NCBI GenBank assembly: GCA_964519015.1 | Contig: CAZFHZ010000086.1 | Span: 1-14,199, forward strand | Reading direction: 5' to 3' | DNA length: 14,199 nucleotides | From: CAZFHZ01 sp964519015 | Lineage (GTDB): Bacteria > Blakebacterota > Blakebacteria > Blakebacterales > CAYUVJ01 | In this document: in pieces, positions 6,898 to 13,036 of the stretch | How the letters are laid out: each line of letters opens with the position of its first letter | How positions within the stretch are numbered: the stretch's first letter is position 1 | Position numbers and translations under genes: made by a program | Notes under the pieces: model-generated | What the model was told of the DNA's origin: nothing | The model's input: the letters and a program-made list of their open reading frames with translations, nothing else | Databases searched by the model: none

Positions 6898-6917
6898 TCA
6901 TTACCCTAGACCGCCAA
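6888..6917 (-). promoter_or_regulatory. Predicted padR promoter
   Basis: Minus-strand TTGGCG (6917-6912) and TATCCT (6893-6888) are 18 bases apart, each matching the consensus at four of six positions. The start near 6881 falls in the centre of the inverted repeat and gives a leader of about 110 bases before the chosen start. Flanking it is a weaker imperfect repeat (ATTACCCT at 6900-6907 facing AGGGTATT). Confidence 0.45.
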
Positions 6918-6961
6918 GGGTATTACCGGGAAGATCGTCGGGTGGGGGAACGGAATGGGAA

Positions 6962-6990
6962 CGGCCTCCGGACCGATGATCCGGAGGCCG
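6962..6990 (-). terminator. Hairpin terminator after fdxA
   Basis: A perfect 11-base stem (CGGCCTCCGGA, 6962-6972, with its complement 6980-6990) has a 7-base loop. It lies 74 bases downstream of the ferredoxin stop and just upstream of the padR promoter, so it separates the two units. The following minus-strand sequence (TTCCCATTCCGTTCC) is only moderately T-rich. Confidence 0.65.
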
Positions 6991-7064
6991 CTGCTACTGG
7001 GTCGAGAACAGAGTCGCCCACACACCCTGGCGGGTTTCGAAGGACCCTGTCCCCTGCGGATGTC

Positions 7065-7325
7065 TCAGGCGCCGAAGTAGTCGTAGTTCTTCTGGATGAA
7101 ACCCTGCCACTTCTCCGGGACCTCGTCCTCGGGGAAGATCGCCTCGACGGGACAGACGGGCTCACAGGCGCCGCAGTCGATGCACTCGTTCGGGTCGATG
7201 TAGAGCATCTCGGCTTCTTCGTAGGCGTCCTCATCCTTGGTCGGGTGGATGCAGTCCACCGGACAGACGTCGACGCAGGCCGTGTCCTTGGTATTCACAC
7301 AGGGTTCACAGATGATGTAAGTCAT
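7065..7325 (-). CDS. fdxA: FdxA-type 7Fe ferredoxin ([3Fe-4S][4Fe-4S])
   Basis: 86 residues. This is a small soluble low-potential electron carrier. Cysteines lie at 6, 9, 17, 21, 25, 48, 51, 54 and 58. The pattern CEPC-x7-C-x3-CPVDC then CIDCGACEPVCP matches Thermus and mycobacterial FdxA proteins. In 7Fe ferredoxins Cys9, Cys17 and Cys58 would hold the 3Fe cluster, and Cys21, Cys48, Cys51 and Cys54 the 4Fe cluster. The usual tail EDEVPEKWQGFIQKN follows. Between the two cysteine groups there is an acidic stretch (residues 29-39), about eight residues longer than in mycobacterial or Azotobacter proteins. The ATG at 7325 is used: GGAGG lies nine bases upstream and the longer frame adds a non-conserved leader. 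The gene has its own promoter and terminator, so it is probably a single-gene unit. Its redox partners are not identifiable here. Confidence 0.95.
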   Translation of the reverse strand: MTYIICEPCVNTKDTACVDVCPVDCIHPTKDEDAYEEAEMLYIDPNECIDCGACEPVCPVEAIFPEDEVPEKWQGFIQKNYDYFGA

Positions 7326-7381
7326 GAATACGGTCCTCCATGGATGGTCATCGGGCTGTGTTTCGACCCATTCCATGGGCC

Positions 7382-7410
7382 ACTCTATGGTCCGATATCG
7401 GAGCAGGCAA
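7382..7410 (-). promoter_or_regulatory. Predicted fdxA promoter with a palindromic spacer
   Basis: Minus-strand TTGCCT (7410-7405) and TAGAGT (7387-7382) are 17 bases apart. The start near 7375 gives a leader of about 50 bases. The spacer contains the perfect palindrome CCGATATCGG (7392-7401), a possible regulator site. The -35 lies within a few bases of the stop codon of the upstream hydrolase gene. Confidence 0.5.
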
Positions 7411-7412
7411 CC

Positions 7413-8306
7413 CTATTTTATCCCCTGCTCGCAATCCCCGAGGGTGAAGGATTCCGAGGCCTGGTATCCGCGTGGCGTGACCTCGACCTGGGCGCACTCC
7501 CGACGGGCATCGTGTTCGAAGAAGAGCACCCATTGCTCCTCGACGGCCTGGGGGAGTACCCGCTTCTTCTCGGCCAGCGTCTTCAGCGGTTCCAAGTCGT
7601 AGCCCATGATGTAAGGAAGGGGGATGTGGCTGGCCGTCGGGAAGAGGTCACCGCAGTAGAGGAAGGTGCGCTTGAGCGTCCGGATGAGCGGAAGCTGCTG
7701 ACCCGGGGTGTGGCCGTCCACGACCATCAGGAAGAGGTCGGGATAGAGTTCCACCTCTCCGGAGACCAGATGGAGGCAGCCCGCATCCTGGAGGGGGAGG
7801 AAGTTCTCCTCGAAGAAGGAGGCTTGATCCCGTTCCGAGGGGGCAGAGGCCCAGTCCCACTGCCGGCGTTGGAGGTGATAGACCGCGTTCGGAAAGGTGG
7901 GGACGAGCCGACTGCCCGGTTTGCCCTCGAACCGGGTGGCCCCCCCCGCATGGTCGAAGTGCAGATGGGTCAGGATCACGTCGGTGACGGCGGCCGGGGT
8001 GACCCCGTGGGTGGCCAGACTCCCGATCAAGTCATGCTGGGTGGTGTCGATGCGGTAGATCGCCTCCAGCTTGGGAGTCAGCTTGTTCCCGGCTCCCGTA
8101 TCGACCAGGATCACCCGCTCCCGGCCCTCCACCTCCCCCTGGATGAGGAGGGCGCGCATGGTCATATCGATCCGGTTGTCCTCGTCGGGGACGTGCTCCC
8201 TCTGCCAGAGGATCCGGGGGACCACACCGAACATGGCCCCACCGTCGAGCCCGAAATCCCCCGTCTCGATCCCGGCCAGCGACCAGGCTCCGATCCGCGT
8301 CGCCAT
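7413..8306 (-). CDS. Metallo-beta-lactamase-fold hydrolase
   Basis: 297 residues. The metal-binding set of the fold is complete: HLHFDH (His114, His116, Asp118, His119), GHTPGQ (His199), YCGDLFP (Asp220) and FFEHD (His265). This supports a two-metal hydrolase. The layout (VDTGAG at 68-73, ILTHLHFDHAGG) resembles the lactonase and general MBL-fold hydrolase branch more than RNases or glyoxalase II, but the substrate cannot be told. There is no signal peptide, so it is cytosolic. The start is the ATG at 8306, five bases after the trxB stop. A TTG at 8315 overlaps the trxB stop as TTGA and would add three residues. Both lack a clear ribosome-binding site, which suggests translation coupled to trxB. 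Whether it works with thioredoxin reductase, for example on a thioester, is only a guess from position. Confidence 0.9.
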   Translation of the reverse strand: MATRIGAWSLAGIETGDFGLDGGAMFGVVPRILWQREHVPDEDNRIDMTMRALLIQGEVEGRERVILVDTGAGNKLTPKLEAIYRIDTTQHDLIGSLATHGVTPAAVTDVILTHLHFDHAGGATRFEGKPGSRLVPTFPNAVYHLQRRQWDWASAPSERDQASFFEENFLPLQDAGCLHLVSGEVELYPDLFLMVVDGHTPGQQLPLIRTLKRTFLYCGDLFPTASHIPLPYIMGYDLEPLKTLAEKKRVLPQAVEEQWVLFFEHDARRECAQVEVTPRGYQASESFTLGDCEQGIK

Positions 8307-8311
8307 CGCCG

Positions 8312-9271
8312 TCAACCCAGGGGGGAGGCTTTCGCCTCGGCATGGGCCTGGGCCTCCAGCCAGCGCTCGGCCTCGATAGCCGCCTGGCAGCCCGTCCCGG
8401 CGGCGGTGATCGCCTGGCGGTAGACCTTGTCCATGGCGTCCCCGCAGGCGAAGACACCCTCCACGTTGGTGTGCACCCCCCGGGTCAGCAGGTAGCCGGT
8501 CTCGTCCATGTCCAGGATGTCCTTGAAGAGTCCGGTGTTGGGCTGATGACCGATGGCGATGAAGATCCCGCCCACGGCCAGTTCCCGTTCATCGCCTGTC
8601 TTGGTGTCTTTGAGCCGGATACCGGTCACCCCCCCCTGGTCGCTCCCCAGCACTTCGGTGACGATACTGTTCCAGACGAACTCGATCTTCTCGTTGGCGG
8701 CGGCGCGTTCGGCCATGATGGCGCTCGCACGCAATTCGTCACGCCGGTGGATCAGGTAGACCCGACTGCCGAAACGGGTCAGGTAGAGGGCCTCCTCGAC
8801 GGCCGTGTCCCCCCCCCCGATCACAGCGATGACCCGCTCCTTGAAGAAGAAACCGTCGCAGGTGGCGCAGGCGGAGACCCCCTGGCCACGGTACTTCGTC
8901 TCCGATTCCAGGCCGAGCCAGCGGGCGCTCGCACCGGTGGCCACGATCACACTCCGGCCGAGATAGGCGGCCCGTTCCGTCTTCACGGTGAAGGGTCGTT
9001 TGCTCAGATCGACCGATTCGACGGTCTCGAAGCGGCAGTCGGCACCGAAGCGCTCCGCCTGGCTCCGGAAGAGCTGCATGAGTTCGGGACCCTGGATCCC
9101 CTCGGGGAAACCGGGGTAGTTCTCGACCTCGGTGGTGATGGTGAGCTGCCCCCCGGGTTGCATGCCTTCCAGCACCAGGGGCGCCAGGTTGGCCCGGGCG
9201 TTGTAGAGAGCGGCGGTCAGCCCCGCCGGGCCTGAACCGATGATGATGACATCGTGGATACCCTCACGCAT
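8312..9271 (-). CDS. trxB: NADPH-dependent thioredoxin reductase
   Basis: 319 residues, the usual length for the low-molecular-weight bacterial enzyme, a cytosolic FAD homodimer that reduces thioredoxin with NADPH. FAD-binding GSGPAG is at 12-17, the redox pair CATC at 135-138, NADPH-binding GGGDTA at 152-157, HRRDELRAS at 175-183 and the second FAD site GDAMD at 277-281. The complete HRRxxxRA motif argues for NADPH rather than ferredoxin as donor, despite the nearby ferredoxin gene. The ATG at 9271 has AGAGGAAG a few bases upstream. The C-terminal extension after residue 305 is Ala/Glu-rich. Its codons for the GGG motif form a run of ten G (8809-8818). It is first in a two-gene unit with the MBL-fold hydrolase. 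Confidence 0.96.
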   Translation of the reverse strand: MREGIHDVIIIGSGPAGLTAALYNARANLAPLVLEGMQPGGQLTITTEVENYPGFPEGIQGPELMQLFRSQAERFGADCRFETVESVDLSKRPFTVKTERAAYLGRSVIVATGASARWLGLESETKYRGQGVSACATCDGFFFKERVIAVIGGGDTAVEEALYLTRFGSRVYLIHRRDELRASAIMAERAAANEKIEFVWNSIVTEVLGSDQGGVTGIRLKDTKTGDERELAVGGIFIAIGHQPNTGLFKDILDMDETGYLLTRGVHTNVEGVFACGDAMDKVYRQAITAAGTGCQAAIEAERWLEAQAHAEAKASPLG

Positions 9272-9351
9272 GCGACGCTTCCTCTGTTCTCGTTCCGGCT
9301 CGGGGATCGGATTCGGGAGGACCGTCCGCTACCGGACGATCCGGACGTCAT

Positions 9352-9357
9352 ACTATA
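9352..9357 (-). promoter_or_regulatory. Candidate -10 box of the trxB promoter
   Basis: Minus-strand TATAGT matches TATAAT at five of six positions in a GC-rich gap. The start would be near 9345, giving a leader of about 74 bases. The -35 region 17 bases upstream (TGGCGC) is poor, so an activator may be needed or the call may be wrong. Confidence 0.4.
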
Positions 9358-9404
9358 CGGACCGGCTTCGACCAGCGCCACCCGGAGTCCCCGGCCGGGA
9401 CAGT

Positions 9405-9436
9405 GGAAGGCCCCGGTCCGATGACCAGGGCCTTCC
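9405..9436 (-). terminator. Candidate hairpin terminator after gltA
   Basis: A 9-base stem (GGAAGGCCC, 9405-9413, with GGGCCTTCC, 9428-9436) is extended after one mismatch by GGTC/GACC around a CGAT loop. It starts about 30 bases past the gltA stop. No T tract follows on the minus strand, so it may be factor-dependent or serve to protect the mRNA 3' end. Confidence 0.5.
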
Positions 9437-9465
9437 GGGAACGAGCGGCCGGCGTGGGCTCGAGA

Positions 9466-10740
9466 CTACTTGACGCCGACCTGCTGCTTGACCCAGTCGG
9501 TGGTGACCGACTTGGGACGGGTGATCGCTTCGCCCATACCGCGGCTCATGATGAGCTGGGCCAGTACACCCATGGCACGGCTGAGGCTGAAGAGGACCGT
9601 GTAGTAGTTCATCTCGGTCAGACCGTAGTGGAAGAGCAGGGCGCCCGAACCGGCGTCCACGTTCGGCCACACGCTCTTGGCCTTGCCGTGCTCGGTGAGC
9701 ACCTTCGGAACGACCTTGAAGCAGCGGGCGACCGAGGCGAAGACCGGGTCGTCCGGGAAGTACTTCTCACCGAAGGCGTGGAAGGCGGTGAAGCGCGGGT
9801 CGGTCACCCGGAGCACGGCGTGGCCGTAGCCGGGTACCACCTTGCCGCTGTTCAGGACCTCCCAGGCGTACTCCTCAACCTGCTTCTCGGTCGGCGCGCC
9901 GCCGTACTTCTGCATCATCTCCTGGATGAAGATGAGGCACTCCTGGTTGGCCAGTCCGTGGAGCGGTCCGGCCAATCCGCACAGTCCCGCAGCCAGGGAG
10001 TAGTACGGGTCGGAGAGGGCGCTGCCTACCACGTGGGTGGTGAAGGCGCTGACGTTGCCCCCCTCGTGGTCGCTGTGCAGCACCAGGTAGAGCCGCATCA
10101 TGTCGGCGAACTCGGGTTCGTCGTTGCCGAGCATGTGGGCGTAGTCGGCCGCCCAGTCGAGCTTGGGATCCGACTTGATCAATTCCCCCTTCTTGGCGCT
10201 GATGCGGTAGACCGCGGCGGCCACCGCAGGGAGCTTGGCCAGCAGGTGGATACTGTCGTCCAGGGCCGCCTCCCAGTACTCCTCCTTGCGCATCCCCTCG
10301 TCGTAGCGCTGGCGGAAGACCGACTCGTTCTCCATGGCCAGGATGCCGGTGATGAGCATGTCCATCGGGTGGGAGTCCTTGGGCATCGCCTTCAGCACAT
10401 CGAAGACCTCTTCGGACACCTTGCCGTGTTCCTTGAACTCTTTCTGCAGGTCCTTCAACGCCTCCGCGCCAGGAAGCTCACCGACACAGAGCAGGTAGAA
10501 GATCTCCTCCGGAAGCCGGTCGGTCAGTTCGGAGATGGGGATACCGCGGATGATCAGACCCCTTTCGGGCTCTACGAGCGAGGTGTCGCAGACCAGGCCT
10601 TTGACTCCGCGCATCCCTCCGTAGGCCTGAGCCACGGTGACGTTCGAGAGGACTTTCTCCCCGTGTTCCTTGGACAGGGTCTTGACGTCGTTCCGCAGCG
10701 CCGGGATCCGATCGGCGAGCGCTTTCTTGATCATAGACAT
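9466..10740 (-). CDS. gltA: Citrate synthase, mitochondrial-type (Si)
   Basis: 424 residues. It condenses acetyl-CoA with oxaloacetate to citrate at the entry of the TCA cycle. The sequence follows the eukaryotic mitochondrial branch rather than the usual bacterial hexameric GltA. Signs are HSDHEGGNVSA (222-232), GPLHGLANQE (258-267), VVPGYGHAVLR (301-311), NVDAGSGALL (360-369) and MNYYTVLFSLSRAMGVLAQL (377-396). The catalytic residues of the pig heart enzyme map to His261, His307 and Asp362, all present. This type is usually a dimer and lacks the NADH-inhibited architecture of enterobacterial GltA, which is inference here. The ATG at 10740 has GGGAG about seven bases upstream; the longer open frame upstream overlaps lipB and is a shadow. 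A 137-base leader separates it from lipB. Placed after E2-E3-lipB, it would consume acetyl-CoA if that complex is pyruvate dehydrogenase. Confidence 0.96.
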   Translation of the reverse strand: MSMIKKALADRIPALRNDVKTLSKEHGEKVLSNVTVAQAYGGMRGVKGLVCDTSLVEPERGLIIRGIPISELTDRLPEEIFYLLCVGELPGAEALKDLQKEFKEHGKVSEEVFDVLKAMPKDSHPMDMLITGILAMENESVFRQRYDEGMRKEEYWEAALDDSIHLLAKLPAVAAAVYRISAKKGELIKSDPKLDWAADYAHMLGNDEPEFADMMRLYLVLHSDHEGGNVSAFTTHVVGSALSDPYYSLAAGLCGLAGPLHGLANQECLIFIQEMMQKYGGAPTEKQVEEYAWEVLNSGKVVPGYGHAVLRVTDPRFTAFHAFGEKYFPDDPVFASVARCFKVVPKVLTEHGKAKSVWPNVDAGSGALLFHYGLTEMNYYTVLFSLSRAMGVLAQLIMSRGMGEAITRPKSVTTDWVKQQVGVK

Positions 10741-10763
10741 ATGTGCTCTCCCTGATGAATGGC

Positions 10764-10846
10764 GGACCCCTCTGCGGGTCCTCGATGCGTGGGTCCCTGG
10801 TTCTGTCGGGAAAGCCGGGACGACAGGCCGGGTGGGCGTGCCGGCC
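10764..10846. other. gltA leader with several small hairpins
   Basis: The 137-base gap between lipB and gltA holds GGACCC/GGGTCC (10764-10769 with 10776-10781), a second GGGTCC at 10791-10796 that could compete for the same partner, TGTCG/CGACA around 10804-10825, and GGCCGG/CCGGCC (10826-10831 with 10841-10846). None has a T tract. They may end lipB transcription weakly or shape the gltA leader. I recognise no known riboswitch. Confidence 0.3.
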
Positions 10847-10874
10847 GTCGCGGCCCCTGAGGTTCGACGGAAAT

Positions 10875-10903
10875 ACTCTAGTCGGTACGGGGGAGGCGCA
10901 CAA
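10875..10903 (-). promoter_or_regulatory. Weak candidate gltA promoter
   Basis: Minus-strand TTGTGC (10903-10898) and TAGAGT (10880-10875) are 17 bases apart. The -10 hexamer and spacing are the same as those proposed for fdxA. It overlaps the lipB stop codon, and the start near 10868 gives a leader of about 128 bases. The -35 match is poor, so gltA could instead be read from the upstream operon. Confidence 0.3.
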
Positions 10904-11597
10904 CCGAATCCGGAACAGTTCCCCGGGATCCGTACGGTCGTGTGGGAGCACGTTCGAATCGCGGCCGGCGGTCGAAGACCTCGGGGAGCTGGCGGGCCAG
11001 GGCCTCGATGGTCCGCTTCCGTCCGGGTGGTCGGGGACATTCGGCGGCCAGACTGGTCATCAGGCCCGCCTCGAGACCGCAGGGATTGATGAGGGTGAAG
11101 GCGGCGGGGTCGGTCGCGATGTTGAGTGCGAATCCGTGCCAGGTGACCCATCGCCGAACGGCCACCCCGATGCTGGCCAGTTTGCGGGCCGGGGACTCGG
11201 GAGGGGTCCAGACACCGGTGAACCCCGGGCGGCGTCCGGCCGGGCAGCCCAGCGCGGTACAGGTCCGGATGAGCACTTCCTCGAGACGGCGAAGGTGGGC
11301 GCGCAGGTCCCGCTCGGCCCCCTCCAGTCTGAGGATGGGGTAACCGACGAGCTGGCCGGGCCCGTGCCAGGTCACATCCCCCCCCCGCTCGACCTCGAAG
11401 ACCGGCAGCCGGGCGGCGGACGGGCTCAGGTTGGCGGGATCACTCCCCCGGCCGCAGGTGATGACCGGGTCGTGTTCGAGCAGCAGGAGGGTGTCGGGGT
11501 CCTCCCCCGAGAAGACGCGCTCCAGCAGACGCTGCTGGAGGTCATGGGCCTCCTCGTAGGCCATCCGGCCGAGCCACCAGACCCTCAGGTCGCGCAT
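10878..11597 (-). CDS. lipB: Octanoyl-[ACP]:protein N-octanoyltransferase LipB
   Basis: 239 residues. LipB moves octanoate from acyl carrier protein to the lipoyl-domain lysine of E2 and GcvH proteins. LipA, not in view, then inserts the sulfurs. The hallmark RGGDVTWHGPGQL (71-83) is present. The catalytic pair is Lys139 (ARKLASIG) and Cys173 (INPCGL). GFALNI (155-160) is also typical. The C-terminal tail after about 210 is Arg/Pro-rich and not conserved. The ATG at 11597 has GGGGGGAGG three bases before it. It lies 30 bases downstream of lpdA and behind the E2 gene, so the modifying enzyme is encoded with its substrate. A run of nine G encodes the RGGD motif. Confidence 0.95.
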   Translation of the reverse strand: MRDLRVWWLGRMAYEEAHDLQQRLLERVFSGEDPDTLLLLEHDPVITCGRGSDPANLSPSAARLPVFEVERGGDVTWHGPGQLVGYPILRLEGAERDLRAHLRRLEEVLIRTCTALGCPAGRRPGFTGVWTPPESPARKLASIGVAVRRWVTWHGFALNIATDPAAFTLINPCGLEAGLMTSLAAECPRPPGRKRTIEALARQLPEVFDRRPRFERAPTRPYGSRGTVPDSVVRLPRTD

Positions 11598-11627
11598 CGT
11601 CCTCCCCCCGGCCGTCCTTGCCCGAGG

Positions 11628-13034
11628 CTACCGGTTCAACTGGTGGATCGCCCGGCCGAGGGCGGCCTCGGCGGCCTCCATCAGGGTTTCCCCCAGGGTG
11701 GGATGGGGATGCATCGTGAAGCCCACATCCTCCAGCCGCGCCCCCATCTCCAGGGCCAGGCACGCCTCGCTGATCAGGTCGGTGGCTTCCGGTCCCACGA
11801 TCTGGACCCCGAGCAGCAGACCGCTCGCGGAATCCCCGACCACCTTCACGAAGCCGTCGGTCTCGTCGAGGGCCAGCGCCTTGCCGGAGGCCTGGAAGGG
11901 GAACTTCCCAACCACCGTCTCATGTCCCTGCTCCCGGGCCTGCTCCTCGGTGAGTCCGACATAGGCGATCTCGGGATCGGTGAAGATCACCGCCGGGATC
12001 GCGACCGGATCCCAGGCGACCGGATGGCCGGCGATCGCCTCGGCCGCTACGATCCCCTCCTTACTCCCCTTGTGGGCAAGCATCGGCTCCCCGGCCACAT
12101 CCCCGACCGCGTAGATGTGCCCGGCCGCCGTGCAGCGCCGGGCATCCACCGGCAGGAAACCGCGGGGGTCGGTCTTGAGACCGGCCGCTTCCAGCCCGAG
12201 CCCTTCGGTGTTGGGCTTGCGCCCGATGGTCACCAGGACGCGGTCCGCCTCGAAGCTCACTTCGGCGCCCTCCCGGTCGGAAGCCTTCAGGACCGCCTTC
12301 CTCTTCCCGCGTTCCAGCGCCCGGGCCGGAGTGTTCAAATGGACCTCAATCCCCAGCTTCTTGATCCGGCGTTCGACGACCTTGGAGAGTTCCTTCGGGG
12401 AGCCGGGCAGGAGGGTGTCCATCATCTCGATGACGGTTACTTTCGTCCCGAACTTGGCCCAGGCGATACCCAACTCCAGGCCGATGTAGCCTCCCCCGAT
12501 CACCAGGAGCCGTTCCGGGACCTCGGTGAAGGCCAGCGCCTGGCGGCTGCCGACCACGACTTCCCCGTCCGGTTCGAATCCCTTCAGGAAGAAGGGGTGG
12601 GAACCGGTGGCGACCACTGCCTGGTCGAACCGGACCGTCTCCTCCCCCCCCTGACTCTTCACGACCAGGGTGTGGTCGTCCTTGAAGGTGGCGGCACCCA
12701 TCAGGGTCTCGGCGCCGTTCCGTTTGAGCAGCTGGCTCACGCCCCCGGTCAGCCGCTCCACCACCCCCGCTTTCCACGCCTGGGTCTTGCCCAGGTCGAG
12801 CCGCCGGCCCTCGACCGTGATGCCGAGGTCGGCCACCTGGTCGATGCGGTGGTAGATAGTGGACGCGGAGATGAGGGCCTTGGAGGGGATGCAGCCGTAG
12901 TTCAGGCAGACACCCCCGACCTTGTCCTGCTCGACCACCAGGGTCGAGCGGCCGAGCTGGGCCAGCCGGATGGCCGCGACGTACCCCGCGGGTCCGGCGC
13001 CGATGACGACCGCTTGGTAGTGTTTCCCGGGCAT
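11628..13034 (-). CDS. lpdA: Dihydrolipoyl dehydrogenase (E3)
   Basis: 468 residues, the normal length. This flavoprotein reoxidises dihydrolipoyl groups on E2 with NAD+. The FAD site GAGPAGY is at 12-18, the redox disulfide GGVCLNYGCIPSK at 40-52 (Cys43, Cys48), the NAD site IGGGYIGLELG at 179-189, the second FAD site YAVGDVAG at 308-315 and the catalytic pair His444 and Glu449 in HPTLGE. There is no N-terminal lipoyl domain, unlike some bacterial E3 proteins. The ATG at 13034 lies two bases after the E2 stop, with GGAG near the end of E2, so translation is coupled. The open frame upstream of this ATG is a shadow of E2. E3 may also serve other complexes such as 2-oxoglutarate dehydrogenase or glycine cleavage. 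Confidence 0.97.
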   Translation of the reverse strand: MPGKHYQAVVIGAGPAGYVAAIRLAQLGRSTLVVEQDKVGGVCLNYGCIPSKALISASTIYHRIDQVADLGITVEGRRLDLGKTQAWKAGVVERLTGGVSQLLKRNGAETLMGAATFKDDHTLVVKSQGGEETVRFDQAVVATGSHPFFLKGFEPDGEVVVGSRQALAFTEVPERLLVIGGGYIGLELGIAWAKFGTKVTVIEMMDTLLPGSPKELSKVVERRIKKLGIEVHLNTPARALERGKRKAVLKASDREGAEVSFEADRVLVTIGRKPNTEGLGLEAAGLKTDPRGFLPVDARRCTAAGHIYAVGDVAGEPMLAHKGSKEGIVAAEAIAGHPVAWDPVAIPAVIFTDPEIAYVGLTEEQAREQGHETVVGKFPFQASGKALALDETDGFVKVVGDSASGLLLGVQIVGPEATDLISEACLALEMGARLEDVGFTMHPHPTLGETLMEAAEAALGRAIHQLNR

Positions 13035-13036
13035 GG

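Noticed and set aside
7065..9271. A ferredoxin-dependent thioredoxin reductase system
   Set aside because: The reductase keeps HRRDELRAS and GGGDTA, the NADPH-binding motifs that ferredoxin-dependent flavoenzymes lack. fdxA also has its own promoter.
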